A DNA stretch of 64,000 bases from an uncultured Erythrobacter sp. (GCA_947488755.1 CANLAD010000001.1:2489501-2553500); one strand, 5' to 3'. Shown: positions 35,064 to 43,921, numbered from the stretch's first letter. Made by a program: numbers and translations. Notes: generated by a model from the sequence alone, not told the origin.

Positions 35064-36767
35064 TCAGAGCACTTCGGCGCGAAGAGCCTTGCGATCGAGC
35101 TTGCCGATAATCGTTCGCGGCAATTCTTCGCGGATAACGATTTTCTCGACCCGCTCGTGCTTGCCTACGCGATCATTGAGCCAGCCACGCAAGGCGTCCG
35201 CGCCGATATCGGCATCGTCCTTTAGCGTCACGTAAGCACGCGGAGCTTCGCCGCGATATTCGTCGGGAACGCCGATCACGAGCACTTCCTTGACCGCCTC
35301 GTGCCCGAGCATCACGTCCTCCACCTGGCTTGGAAACACCTTGAACCCCCCGACCGAGATCATGTCCTTGATCCGGTCGACGATCGCGAGAAACCCGTCC
35401 TCATCCATCGTCGCCACGTCGCCGGTGCGTAAATAGCGCTTGCCGTCGCGTTCGACGAACACGTCAGCGGCGGCGTCAGGTCGGTTCCAGTATCCGCGCA
35501 TGACTTGCGGCCCGTGGATCGCAAGCTCTCCCGGTTCGCCTTCAGGGGCGAGCTTTGCGGGCTCCTCCTTGTCGAGCAGCACAATCTCGGTCCCGGCAAC
35601 CAATTGCCCGATCGTGCCGCGCTTGCGATTGCCTTCGTAGGGATTGACCGAGACCACGCCGGCGCTTTCTGTAAGGCCGTAGCCTTCGACAAGCCGCACT
35701 CCGGTTTCCGCCTCGAACCGCTCATGCACCGGGCCGGGCATCGGCGCGCCGCCCGAAATGCAGACCTTCAGCGAAGAGAGGTCGGTTTTCTTCAGCTTGG
35801 GATGGTCCAGCAGCGCCTGAAACATCGTCGGCACCCCGGGAAAGCCGGTTGCGCCGTGTTTCTCGATGAGGCCCAGCACCTGCGTCGCATCAAAGCGCGG
35901 GACCATCGCAATTGACGCACCTGCCGCGACAGCATGGTTCAACAACGCCGTGTTGGCGAAAACATGGAAGAACGGCAGCGCGCCGACGAACACTTCCCTG
36001 CTCGGATCCTCGAACGGATTGATCGCGGCGACCTGTTGTGCGTTCAGAGATAGCTGCCTGTGACCAAGCATCGCGCCTTTTGGCCGACCGGTCGTGCCGC
36101 CGGTGTATTGCAACAGGGCTAGATCGTCTTGTTCATCGATGCGGGCCGGGCTGTGCGGTTCGCCATCTACCCAGGCATCCCAGTCCCATTCGCCCAGCAC
36201 ATCGGACCAGTGCCGCGTCGCCTCGTCCCATGCGACATTTGCGATCTGCTTACGCTTGAACAGGCGATAGGCGATGCTCTTGAGGGGCGGCAGCATATGC
36301 GCGAGCGCACCGACGACGAGCGTCTCCAGGGTGCTGGTCTTGAGCACTTTGGCGGCGGTGCCATAGAGTTCGGGCACGTCCACCGTCACCAGCGCGCGCG
36401 TACCGCTGTCCTCGACCTGCCAGGCCAGCTCCTCCACCGAATAGAGCGGCGAGAAATTGACCACCACCGCGCCCGCCATCATCGCGCCGTAATAGGCGGA
36501 GGCGTAGATCGGCACATTTGGCAGGAACAGCCCGACCCGGTCGCCCTTTTCGATCCCCATTTCCCGCAAACCAGCCGCAAAGCGCTGCGCCGACATGAAG
36601 ATCGCGCGGTAGGAATAGGTGCGACCCATGAAGTGTAGGAACGGCGCACCCGGATTGCGCCGTACTGCCCGCTCCAACAGGTCGGGCAGCGTCATCGGCT
36701 CAAACGAAGTGTCCCAAGGGGTCGGGTGATGGTAGGACGCTGGATCAGGAGGGAAGGTCGGTTTCAT
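35064..36767 (-). CDS. Long-chain fatty-acid-CoA ligase family (AMP-forming)
   Basis: 567 residues of the ANL adenylating superfamily with all core motifs: LLQYTGGTTGRPKGAM (A3), GYGLTES (A5), RTGDVATMDEDGFLAIVDRIKDMI (A7-A8), GGFKVFPSQVED, and the late catalytic lysine in PRTIIGKLDRKAL (A10). It activates a fatty acid to acyl-AMP and then acyl-CoA, for beta-oxidation or lipid synthesis. The ATG at 36767 is preferred over the track's 36800. Chain length preference cannot be read. It is the final gene of a short minus-strand series after trcR (about 95 bp apart). Confidence 0.9.
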   Translation of the reverse strand: MKPTFPPDPASYHHPTPWDTSFEPMTLPDLLERAVRRNPGAPFLHFMGRTYSYRAIFMSAQRFAAGLREMGIEKGDRVGLFLPNVPIYASAYYGAMMAGAVVVNFSPLYSVEELAWQVEDSGTRALVTVDVPELYGTAAKVLKTSTLETLVVGALAHMLPPLKSIAYRLFKRKQIANVAWDEATRHWSDVLGEWDWDAWVDGEPHSPARIDEQDDLALLQYTGGTTGRPKGAMLGHRQLSLNAQQVAAINPFEDPSREVFVGALPFFHVFANTALLNHAVAAGASIAMVPRFDATQVLGLIEKHGATGFPGVPTMFQALLDHPKLKKTDLSSLKVCISGGAPMPGPVHERFEAETGVRLVEGYGLTESAGVVSVNPYEGNRKRGTIGQLVAGTEIVLLDKEEPAKLAPEGEPGELAIHGPQVMRGYWNRPDAAADVFVERDGKRYLRTGDVATMDEDGFLAIVDRIKDMISVGGFKVFPSQVEDVMLGHEAVKEVLVIGVPDEYRGEAPRAYVTLKDDADIGADALRGWLNDRVGKHERVEKIVIREELPRTIIGKLDRKALRAEVL

Positions 36768-36863
36768 GCAAGCGCCATGGCCGATGGCCGATGGTGGCAC
36801 AAGTGGTCGATCTTCGATGCGACCGGAACCGCATCACCTTGCCCCCGATCGACCGGTTCCGCG

Positions 36864-37634
36864 CTATTCCTTCGGCTCTTCGGTCTCGACAGACTTGTCG
36901 AATGGGGAAGGCGTGGTCTCTTGTGCGCCAGCCGCTTCGGCCTCGCGTTTGGCGGCGAGCCAGGCTTCCGCTTCGGCTTCCTGCGCGGCTTGGGCGGCGG
37001 CTTTGACATTTGCCGCACGCTCGGCCTGCAATTCCTCGATCAGCCGCTCCTTGTCCGATGGGCCGCCTTCGACCGCGGCCGGAGCCGCTTCTTCGTCAGT
37101 ACCCGCGCGCTTCGCCGCCTTGGCGACAACCGCATCAAGCTCGCGCTGCGAACACAGGCCGAGCGTCACGGGATCCTTGGGCTGGATATTCTGGATATTC
37201 CAGTGGCTGCGCTCCTTGATCGCACCGATCGTATTGCGGGTGGTGCCGATCAGCTTGGAAATCTGCGCGTCCGACACTTCGGGATGGTTGCGCAGGATCC
37301 AGGCGATGCCATCGGGCTTGTCCTGGCGCTTTGACACAGGAGTATAGCGCGGCCCCTTCGTTCGGGTGACCTCGACAGGGGCCTTATGCATCTTGAGCGA
37401 GTATTCGGGGTCTTTCTGCCCCTTCTCGATCTCTTCAAGCGTCAGTTCACCCGCGTGGACCGGGTCGCGGCCGGTGTATTTGCTACCCGCCAGATCGTCG
37501 GCCATCGCTTGAACTTCGAGCAGGTGGATGCCGCAGAATTCGGCGATCTGCTCGAAAGAAAGGCCGGTTTGGTCGACCAGCCAGGTGGCGGTGGCGTGCG
37601 GCATCAGCGGAGTGGGCTGATCCTTGTTGGCCAT
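36864..37634 (-). CDS. trcR: Cell-cycle transcriptional regulator TrcR (DUF1013)
   Basis: 256 residues. The first 170 match the DUF1013/TrcR family restricted to alphaproteobacteria: PLMPHATATWLVDQTGLSFEQIAEFCGIHLLEVQAMAD, KHAPVE-like region, and the second helix-turn-helix GIAWILRNHPEVSDAQISKLIGTTRNTI. TrcR is described as a regulator that associates with RNA polymerase and helps set levels of cell-cycle proteins. The C-terminal 80 residues are low-complexity, alanine- and glutamate-rich coiled coil (AAKREAEAAGAQE). A hairpin terminator for the upstream plcP-agt transcript lies just 5' of it, so it likely has its own promoter. Confidence 0.88.
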   Translation of the reverse strand: MANKDQPTPLMPHATATWLVDQTGLSFEQIAEFCGIHLLEVQAMADDLAGSKYTGRDPVHAGELTLEEIEKGQKDPEYSLKMHKAPVEVTRTKGPRYTPVSKRQDKPDGIAWILRNHPEVSDAQISKLIGTTRNTIGAIKERSHWNIQNIQPKDPVTLGLCSQRELDAVVAKAAKRAGTDEEAAPAAVEGGPSDKERLIEELQAERAANVKAAAQAAQEAEAEAWLAAKREAEAAGAQETTPSPFDKSVETEEPKE

Positions 37635-37660
37635 GGGAATGTCTCCAGGTGTCGGGATTG

Positions 37661-37695
37661 CAAAAACGATAAGGGCCGCCCCTTTCGGAGCGGCC
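37661..37695 (-). terminator. Intrinsic terminator after the agt-like gene
   Basis: On the minus strand the sequence reads GGCCGCTCC-GAAA-GGGGCGGCC followed by CTTATCGTTTTTG. That is a 9-bp stem with one G-T pair, a GAAA tetraloop and a T-rich tail. It lies 72 bp after the glycosyltransferase stop and 27 bp before the trcR start, separating the two transcription units. Confidence 0.8.
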
Positions 37696-37766
37696 GCGTT
37701 AGCAATGAGATAGGCGATAGCGCGGCGATCGGCAAGGTAAACCGCGCGATACAGGTGACGCCGGAG

Positions 37767-38879
37767 CTACAGCGCAGGCGCGGCCTGCAACGACAGCGCC
37801 TCTTGCTCTTGAAGCGGGGCGAGGCCGGAGAGGAACTGCCGGGTCGCCGCATCCCACGAAAACTGCGCGCCAAAGGACGCGCAGGCGGCGCGGTCTCGGG
37901 TAAGGGCCGCGCCGATGGCTCGCCGCAGATCTTCGTTCATCGCGCCGACTTCTGACGTCAGCACGTCGAGCGGCCCAGGCACCTGATATGCCGCGACCGG
38001 CGTTCCGCAGGCGAGCGCCTCGATCATGACGAGGCCGAACGTGTCGGTGCGGCTCGGGAACACGAATGCGTCCGCATGGGCGTAGAACCCTGCCAGCTCA
38101 CGTCCGGTACGCTTTCCCATGAACAGCGCCTGCGGGAACTTCGCGGCGAGTTGGGCGCGCGAGGGCCCATCACCAACCACCACCTTGGTCCCGGGATGAT
38201 CGCAGGCGAGGAAGGCCTCTATGTTCTTCTCCACCGCAACCCGCCCGACATAAAGCAGGATCGGACCGACCAGTCCGCCATATTCGCGCGGACGCGGCGC
38301 ATCGGGGGAAAAGCAGGCGAGATCCACCCCGCGGCTCCAATGCGAAAGCTGGGTCAGGCCCTGCTCGCGCAATTGCGCGCGGATCGTCTCGGTCGCTACC
38401 ATGATGCGCTGCGCCGGGCGATGGAACCAACGGATATAGGGCCAGAAATACTTGGCTGGCATGCGCGTGCGGCGCGAGAAGTATTCGGGAAACTGGGTGT
38501 GATAGGCGGTGGTAAAGGGCACGCCACGGCCCAGGCAATACCGCCTGGCGGCAAAACCCAGCGGGCCCTCAGTGGCGATGTGCACGGCCTCGGGCTTGCT
38601 GCGTGCCAATTCGCGCCCGACCGCACCCGGCAGCGTCATCGCGAGACGGATTTCGGGATAAGTCGGTGCCGGAACGGAATGGTATTTCTGCGGAGAGATA
38701 ACGCTGACGTCGTGGCCCCAGCGGCGCAGGACGTCGCAGGTGGTCGACAGGGTGCGGACCACGCCGTTGGTTTGCGGATACCAGGCGTCAGTGACGATTG
38801 CGATGGTTCGAGGTGCACCGCCATACGGCCCATAATCTACGTGACCGGCAGTGCGCGAGAGGGGCATGGTCTTTCTCAC
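37767..38879 (-). CDS. agt: GT4 glycosyltransferase, probable diacylglycerol glycosyltransferase (Agt-like)
   Basis: 370 residues of the GT4 family: TIAIVTDAWYPQTNGVVRTL at the N-terminus, PFTTAYHTQFPEYFSRRTRMP, PILLYVGRVAVEKNIEAFLA, and FVFPSRTDTFGLVMIEALACGTPVAAY (E-x7-E). This subtype, paired with a PlcP-like phosphoesterase, occurs in rhizobia and marine alphaproteobacteria, where Agt puts glucose or glucuronate on diacylglycerol to replace phospholipids during phosphate shortage. The four-base overlap with the upstream phosphoesterase gene supports that pairing. It may alternatively be an unrelated GT4 enzyme; function is by family and context. Confidence 0.75.
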   Translation of the reverse strand: MRKTMPLSRTAGHVDYGPYGGAPRTIAIVTDAWYPQTNGVVRTLSTTCDVLRRWGHDVSVISPQKYHSVPAPTYPEIRLAMTLPGAVGRELARSKPEAVHIATEGPLGFAARRYCLGRGVPFTTAYHTQFPEYFSRRTRMPAKYFWPYIRWFHRPAQRIMVATETIRAQLREQGLTQLSHWSRGVDLACFSPDAPRPREYGGLVGPILLYVGRVAVEKNIEAFLACDHPGTKVVVGDGPSRAQLAAKFPQALFMGKRTGRELAGFYAHADAFVFPSRTDTFGLVMIEALACGTPVAAYQVPGPLDVLTSEVGAMNEDLRRAIGAALTRDRAACASFGAQFSWDAATRQFLSGLAPLQEQEALSLQAAPAL

Positions 38880-39793
38880 GCCGCCTCTTGTGCCCGATCA
38901 TCCCCCTTTTCGGCAAGCACGCGGGAGGCTTCCGCATCCTCGCGCTGCTTCATTTCTTCAGGCCAGTTGAGGATTTCCATGCGCCCGTCCTCGTATTCGA
39001 CCAGCGCATTGCAGCCTTCGACCCAGTCGCCGTCGTTCCAGTACTCCACCTGACGACCCTGATGCTCAAACGCGCGAAATTCGGCGGTGTGAATATGGCC
39101 GCATACCACTCCGTCGACGCCGCGTTCTCCGGCGGCGCGGGCAACGATTTCCTCGTACTTCGAGATGAATTCGACCGCGTTCTTGACCTTGTGCTTGGCG
39201 GCTTTCGACAGCGACCAGTACGGCTTTCCCATCGCCTTTCGCACCGAATTGACGAGGTGGTTGAGCTTCATCACGCTGACATATGCCCAGTCGCCAAGGA
39301 AGGCGAGCCAGCGGTGCGAGAGCATGACCGCATCGAACTCGTCGCCGTGCAACACCATCAACCGCCGCCCGTCGGCGGTGTCGTGAAAGGCTGCGCGACG
39401 AATTTCGATGCCGCCGAAATTAAGGCCGGTGAACTGGCGAAACATCTCGTCGTGGTTGCCTGGGATGTAGACAATCCGCGTGCCGCGCTTCGCTCGTTTG
39501 AGCAGCCGCCAAACGATATCGTTGTGTGCTGCGGGCCAGTAGAATTTCTTCTTCAGCCGCCAGCCATCAATGATGTCGCCGACCAGATACATCGTTTCGC
39601 TGTCGGTGGTGTCGAGAAAGTCGATCAGCAGGTCCGCGTTGCAGCCTTTGGTCCCCAGATGCACGTCGCTGATCCAGATCGTGCGAAACTTGCGCCTCGC
39701 ATTGCCGTCGGGCTCGGGCGTGCGCGGCTCGGTCACGGAACTTGGCAAGGGCAGGCTGGCGATCGTAGCCGAAGTGAGGTCGGACGTGGTCAT
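38876..39793 (-). CDS. plcP: Calcineurin-like phosphoesterase, PlcP/UDP-diacylglucosamine hydrolase family
   Basis: 305 residues with all five metallophosphoesterase motifs: WISDVHLGTKG, YLVGDIIDGW, YIPGNHDEMF, VLHGDEFD and VCGHIHTAEF. The full-length pattern (DWAYVSVMKLNHLVNSVRKAMGKPYWSLS, NDGDWVEGCNALVEYEDGRMEI) is that of PlcP-type phospholipases C, often annotated as LpxH-like. PlcP removes phosphate head groups from phosphatidylethanolamine or phosphatidylglycerol to release diacylglycerol, the substrate of Agt. Gene pairing with agt and a CTGTCAT half-site upstream favour this over lipid A synthesis. Start ATG at 39793. Confidence 0.8.
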   Translation of the reverse strand: MTTSDLTSATIASLPLPSSVTEPRTPEPDGNARRKFRTIWISDVHLGTKGCNADLLIDFLDTTDSETMYLVGDIIDGWRLKKKFYWPAAHNDIVWRLLKRAKRGTRIVYIPGNHDEMFRQFTGLNFGGIEIRRAAFHDTADGRRLMVLHGDEFDAVMLSHRWLAFLGDWAYVSVMKLNHLVNSVRKAMGKPYWSLSKAAKHKVKNAVEFISKYEEIVARAAGERGVDGVVCGHIHTAEFRAFEHQGRQVEYWNDGDWVEGCNALVEYEDGRMEILNWPEEMKQREDAEASRVLAEKGDDRAQEAA

Positions 39794-39820
39794 GGTCGGT
39801 CCCCGTATGGGCGTGGTTTT

Positions 39821-39855
39821 GCAAATACTCAGATTTGCGACCGCACCAATGACAG
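39821..39855 (-). promoter_or_regulatory. Candidate regulatory region of plcP: PhoB half-site and inverted repeat
   Basis: On the minus strand a perfect PhoB-type half-site CTGTCAT (39855-39849) lies about 60 bp upstream of the plcP ATG. A second half-site at the normal 11-bp spacing is not evident; flanking copies match only three or four of seven positions. Between it and the gene is an inverted repeat GCAAAT-N6-ATTTGC (39821-39838). One 7-mer can occur by chance, so this is a candidate only. Confidence 0.35.
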
Positions 39856-39942
39856 CACATTGTTACACGCGACTCACGATCGCGTTACGGTTTGGCGTCA
39901 ATCCCCAGCTTTTCAACAGGATCTTCAACAGGCCAGCGACCC

Positions 39943-40977
39943 TTACGTCGCGCCTTGTTCGCCTGCCACTTCGAGCACGATTTTGCCGATATGTTCGCCC
40001 GCTTCCATCCTGGCGTGAGCCGCGGCTGCCTCGGCCAGCGGGAAGGTCTCGTCCATCACCGGCGCGAGCTCTCCCGATGTAAAGAGCGGCCAGGCATTCT
40101 CTGCAATCTCGTCCGCCAGAGCCGCCTTGAAGGCATCGGAACGTGGACGCAGCGTCGATCCGGTCAGCACCAGTCGCCGCATCATCACCATCGGCATGAA
40201 CAATTCGGTCTTCGCGCCGCCCAGCGCGGCAATCGTCACTTGCCGTCCGTCCTCGGCAAGGCATTTGAGATTGCGCGGCACGTAGTCGCCTGAAACCATG
40301 TCCAGTACGACATTCACGCCCTTGCCAACCGTATAATCCGCCACCGCCTCAACGAAATCCTCTTCGCGGTAATTGATCGCAAGGTTCGCGCCAACCTCGC
40401 GGGCCGCCGCGCATTTCGCCTCATCCCCGCAGGTCACGATGACCTCGATGTCGAAAGCGCGCGCCAGCATGATCGCCATGGTGCCAATGCCGGATGTGCC
40501 GCCGTGCACCAACATCCGCTCCCCATCCCGCGCGCCGCCACGCTCGAAGACATTGTGCCACACGGTAAACAGGGTTTCGGGTAGCGCTGCTGCCGCTTTG
40601 AGATTCATATCTTCGGGCACGGGCAAGCAGTGACGCCACGGAGCCGTGCAATATCCGGCGTAACCACCGCCCGGCGTTAATGCGGCGACACGCGTTCCGA
40701 GGATCTCGCGCGGGACATCCTCGCCCATGCTCACCACCTCGCCCGCGACTTCGAGCCCGAGGATCGGCGATGCCCCCGGTGGTGGGGGATACATGCCTGC
40801 ACGTTGAAGACAGTCGGGTCGATTTACGCCGGCAAAGTTGACCGCGATCAGCACATCTTTGGGGCCAACTTCGGGTACGGCGAGTGTCTCAGCGCGCAGA
40901 ACATCCGGCCCGCCAGGCTCCGAAAATCCGATCGCCTGCATCTTCCCCGCAATGGTGGCAGAGTTCGTTTCGACCAT
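39943..40977 (-). CDS. NAD(P)H-quinone oxidoreductase (zinc-independent MDR family)
   Basis: 344 residues of the medium-chain reductase superfamily, quinone-oxidoreductase branch: KMQAIGFSEPGGPDVL, VNFAGVNRPDCLQRAGMYPPPPGASPILGLEVAGEV, and the cofactor site MLVHGGTSGIGTMAIMLARAF. NRPDCLQR with PILGLEVAG is characteristic of QOR/PIG3-like enzymes, which reduce quinones with NADPH. No zinc ligand set is present. The ATG at 40977 with GGGGGACGA upstream is preferred; the track start at 41034 would add 19 residues. It is divergent from the DUF1192 gene. Confidence 0.88.
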   Translation of the reverse strand: MVETNSATIAGKMQAIGFSEPGGPDVLRAETLAVPEVGPKDVLIAVNFAGVNRPDCLQRAGMYPPPPGASPILGLEVAGEVVSMGEDVPREILGTRVAALTPGGGYAGYCTAPWRHCLPVPEDMNLKAAAALPETLFTVWHNVFERGGARDGERMLVHGGTSGIGTMAIMLARAFDIEVIVTCGDEAKCAAAREVGANLAINYREEDFVEAVADYTVGKGVNVVLDMVSGDYVPRNLKCLAEDGRQVTIAALGGAKTELFMPMVMMRRLVLTGSTLRPRSDAFKAALADEIAENAWPLFTSGELAPVMDETFPLAEAAAAHARMEAGEHIGKIVLEVAGEQGAT

Positions 40978-40992
40978 ACAGGCATCGTCCCC

Positions 40993-41020
40993 CAACATGC
41001 GCCAAGCAACATGCGCCAAG
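40993..41020. repeat. Tandem direct repeat, 2 x CAACATGCGCCAAG
   Basis: A perfect 14-bp unit duplicated head to tail, 15 bp upstream of the quinone oxidoreductase start and in the divergent promoter region with the DUF1192 gene. It might be a regulator site or simple duplication. Confidence 0.75.
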
Positions 41021-41113
41021 CCATGCGAGTTCACGCATTCGCATGGTTAAAGCGGCGGATACCGACCTTGTGCATTGACAGCAAGCGGGGTTGATTGCGA
41101 TGCTCTGCGGTAG

Positions 41114-41317
41114 ATGGACGAAGGCGACCTTCAACGCCCTCAGGGTGATGCTGCGAGCAGGCTCGCGAGCGAAGACCTCACGCCGTATTCGATGGATGAG
41201 CTTGGCACCCGGATCGCGCTGCTCGAAGCGGAGATCGCACGCATCGCTGCCCATCGTGAGCGAACAAGTGCCCACCGCGCCGCCGCCGATCAGCTGTTCA
41301 AGCGCCCCGGTTCATGA
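41114..41317 (+). CDS. DUF1192 small protein
   Basis: 67 residues with the DUF1192 pattern: SEDLTPYSMDELGTRIALLEAEIARIAAHR, a short N-terminus followed by one amphipathic helix likely to form a coiled coil. The family is common in alphaproteobacteria and has no settled function. In many genomes it sits near envelope or redox genes. Its strand and the 110-bp gap to clpA suggest its own small transcript or read-through into clpA. Confidence 0.85.
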   Translation: MDEGDLQRPQGDAASRLASEDLTPYSMDELGTRIALLEAEIARIAAHRERTSAHRAAADQLFKRPGS

Positions 41318-41342
41318 TCGCCCAGGCACTTTGTTCGAGCGG

Positions 41343-41373
41343 ATTCGCAATTGCGAAAGCGTGCCCCATATAA
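41343..41373 (+). promoter_or_regulatory. Palindrome and possible -10 upstream of clpA
   Basis: A perfect 14-bp palindrome TTCGCAATTGCGAA (41343-41356) is followed by CCCCATATAAA. TATAAA (41368-41373) could be a -10, and CCCCAT resembles the heat-shock sigma -10, but no matching -35 stands at the right spacing. The start codon is 55 bp on. The palindrome could bind a dimeric regulator. Confidence 0.35.
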
Positions 41374-41427
41374 ACCGTAAACATCCGCTAACTCACGAAC
41401 CCTCCCGCCGACCAGAGACCGAGATCC

Positions 41428-43845
41428 ATGCCCAGTTTCGCCCAGAACCTCGAACGCACACTGCACAACGCGCTTGGCCATGCGTCAGAGCGTCGCCACG
41501 AATATGCGACGCTTGAACACCTGCTGCTAGCCTTGATCGACGATGAGGATGGCGCGCAGGTCATGGCGGCATGCGGGGTCGACCTTGCCGAACTTGGCGA
41601 GGTGGTGAAGCAATATCTCGATCAGGAATACCAGTCGCTCAAGACCGAGGAAGACGCTGATCCGCAGCCGACTGCGGGTTTCCAGCGGGTGATCCAGCGC
41701 GCGATCCTGCACGTCCAGTCCTCTGGCAAGGATACGGTGACTGGCGCCAATGTGCTGGTTGCGCTGTTCTCGGAGCGCGATTCCTACGCCGTCTATTTCC
41801 TTCAGCAGCAGGACATGAGCCGGCTCGATGCGGTGAGCTACATCAGCCATGGCATCGGCAAGGGCGGTCGCCAGATCGAGTCCAAGGGGCCCCCAGCGGG
41901 TGCCGAAGGTGCGACAGAGGGTGGTGAGACCAAGGAAAGCGGCAACAAGAAAGAAACCGCGCTCGACCAGTTCACCGTCAACCTCAACGCCAAGGCGGAA
42001 GCGGGCAAAGTCGATCCGTTGATCGGCCGTGGTCCGGAAGTGGATCGCACGGTGCAGATCCTTTGTCGCCGGTCCAAGAACAATCCGCTCTATGTCGGCG
42101 ACCCCGGCGTCGGGAAGACCGCTATCGCCGAAGGTCTCGCGCGCAAGATCGTCGAAGGCGATGTGCCGGAAGTGCTGTCCGAGGCGGTGATCTATTCGCT
42201 CGATATGGGCGCGCTGCTCGCCGGAACGCGCTATCGCGGCGATTTTGAGGAGCGGTTGAAGCAGGTCGTCTCCGAGCTCGAAGGCATGCCGCACGCGGTG
42301 CTCTTCATCGACGAAATCCACACGGTGATCGGCGCGGGCGCAACGAGCGGCGGGGCGATGGACGCTTCCAATCTGCTCAAGCCTGCGCTTTCCGGTGGCA
42401 CGATCCGCTGCGTCGGGTCGACCACCTACAAGGAATTCCGCAACCATTTCGAAAAGGATCGCGCTCTGCTGCGCCGGTTCCAGAAGATCGACGTGAACGA
42501 GCCGACGATCGACGATACGGTCAAGATTCTCAAAGGCTTGCGCAGCGCGTTCGAAGAGCATCACAACGTCAAGTACACGCCCGACGCGCTCAAAACCGCG
42601 GTCGAGCTGTCGGCGCGCTACATCAACGATCGCAAGCTGCCGGACAAAGCCATCGACGTGATCGATGAGGTCGGCGCGATGCAGATGCTGGTGCCGCCGA
42701 GCCGTCGCAAGAAGAAGATCACGGCCAAGGAAATCGAACAGGTCATCGCGACGATGGCGCGCATTCCTCCAAAATCCGTGTCCAAGGATGACAAGAAGGC
42801 GCTCGAGAACCTCGAACGCGATCTGAAGCACGTCGTGTTCGGCCAGGACGAGGCGATCAAGCGTCTGTCGACCGCCATGAAGCTCAGCCGCGCAGGCTTG
42901 CGCGATCCGGACAAGCCGATCGGCTCGTTCCTGTTCTCCGGCCCCACCGGCGTCGGCAAGACCGAAGTTGCGCGCCAGCTCGCATCGATCATGGGGATCG
43001 AACTCAAGCGCTTCGACATGTCCGAATACATGGAGCGCCATTCGGTTAGCCGCCTGATTGGTGCGCCCCCGGGCTATGTTGGTTACGACCAAGGTGGGCT
43101 TTTAACCGATGCGGTTGATCAGAATCCGCATTGCGTCCTCCTGCTCGACGAGATCGAGAAGGCGCACCCGGATCTATTCAACATCCTGCTGCAGGTGATG
43201 GATAATGGTCGCCTGACCGATCATCACGGCAAGACAGTCGACTTCCGCAACGTGGTTCTCATCATGACCACCAATGCCGGGGCGGCGGACATGGCGCGCA
43301 GTGGCATCGGTTTCGGTGACGTATCGAAGGAAGACGCCGGGACCGAGGCCGTCAACAAGATGTTCACGCCCGAATTCCGCAATCGCCTCGATGCGATCGT
43401 GCCGTTCGCTTATCTGGGCAAGAGCACGGTAGCCCGCGTGGTCGACAAGTTCATTCTCGAGCTCGAACTGCAGCTGGCCGAACAGAACGTCCACATCCAG
43501 TTCGACAGCGATGCGCGCGGTTGGCTGGCCGACAAGGGCTATGACAAGCTGTATGGCGCGCGTCCCATGGGTCGCCTCATCCAGGACAAGATCAAGCAGC
43601 CGCTCGCCGAGGAGCTGCTGTTCGGCAAGCTCGCCGATGGCGGCGAAGTGCATGTCACCATCAAGGACGGCAAGCCGAGCTTCGAACTGACACCGGCACC
43701 GCCAAAGGCGAAACCCAAGCGAAAGGCGCCGGCCAAGAAGAAGCCGACGGCGAAGAAAACGCCCCCCGCCGCGAAGGACGACCCAAAGCCGGAGGCTTCG
43801 GGCAGTCCAAGCGAAGGCGGCGGTGGCGGCGACAGCGAAAGCTGA
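41428..43845 (+). CDS. clpA: ATP-dependent Clp protease ATP-binding subunit ClpA
   Basis: 805 residues. N-domain (1-145, FAQNLERTLHNALGHASERRHEYATLEHLL), AAA+ domain 1 with Walker A GDPGVGKTAIAEGL (about 223) and Walker B LFIDEIHTVIGAG, AAA+ domain 2 with Walker A SGPTGVGKTEVARQL (about 503), and Walker B LLLDEIEKAHPD. The ClpP-docking loop reads SGIGFG, the IGF form. No ClpB middle domain is present, confirming ClpA. The last 60 residues are a Lys/Pro/Ala-rich tail followed by a Gly/Ser/acidic end, beyond the usual ClpA terminus. ClpS and ClpP are not in the window. Confidence 0.95.
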   Translation: MPSFAQNLERTLHNALGHASERRHEYATLEHLLLALIDDEDGAQVMAACGVDLAELGEVVKQYLDQEYQSLKTEEDADPQPTAGFQRVIQRAILHVQSSGKDTVTGANVLVALFSERDSYAVYFLQQQDMSRLDAVSYISHGIGKGGRQIESKGPPAGAEGATEGGETKESGNKKETALDQFTVNLNAKAEAGKVDPLIGRGPEVDRTVQILCRRSKNNPLYVGDPGVGKTAIAEGLARKIVEGDVPEVLSEAVIYSLDMGALLAGTRYRGDFEERLKQVVSELEGMPHAVLFIDEIHTVIGAGATSGGAMDASNLLKPALSGGTIRCVGSTTYKEFRNHFEKDRALLRRFQKIDVNEPTIDDTVKILKGLRSAFEEHHNVKYTPDALKTAVELSARYINDRKLPDKAIDVIDEVGAMQMLVPPSRRKKKITAKEIEQVIATMARIPPKSVSKDDKKALENLERDLKHVVFGQDEAIKRLSTAMKLSRAGLRDPDKPIGSFLFSGPTGVGKTEVARQLASIMGIELKRFDMSEYMERHSVSRLIGAPPGYVGYDQGGLLTDAVDQNPHCVLLLDEIEKAHPDLFNILLQVMDNGRLTDHHGKTVDFRNVVLIMTTNAGAADMARSGIGFGDVSKEDAGTEAVNKMFTPEFRNRLDAIVPFAYLGKSTVARVVDKFILELELQLAEQNVHIQFDSDARGWLADKGYDKLYGARPMGRLIQDKIKQPLAEELLFGKLADGGEVHVTIKDGKPSFELTPAPPKAKPKRKAPAKKKPTAKKTPPAAKDDPKPEASGSPSEGGGGGDSES

Positions 43846-43871
43846 ACACTCCACTGACAGGAATCACCATG

Positions 43872-43907
43872 AAGGGCGCGGCGCAGGGAAACCTGGCCGC
43901 GCCCTTT
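43872..43907 (+). terminator. Hairpin terminator after clpA
   Basis: Perfect 11-bp stem AAGGGCGCGGC / GCCGCGCCCTT with a 13-nt loop, followed by a short T tract (TTTACGTTGT). It lies 26 bp after the clpA stop and 15 bp before the exonuclease start, so it likely ends or attenuates clpA transcription before the DNA-repair pair. Confidence 0.7.
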
Positions 43908-43921
43908 ACGTTGTACCCTTT

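Noticed and set aside
41343-41373. Heat-shock sigma promoter for clpA (CCCCAT box)
   Set aside because: CCCCAT is present but no CTTGAA-like -35 lies at the proper distance, so I did not call it.
41527-43092. 521-codon ORF antisense to clpA
   Set aside because: Shadow of clpA; the forward protein has both AAA+ domains intact.
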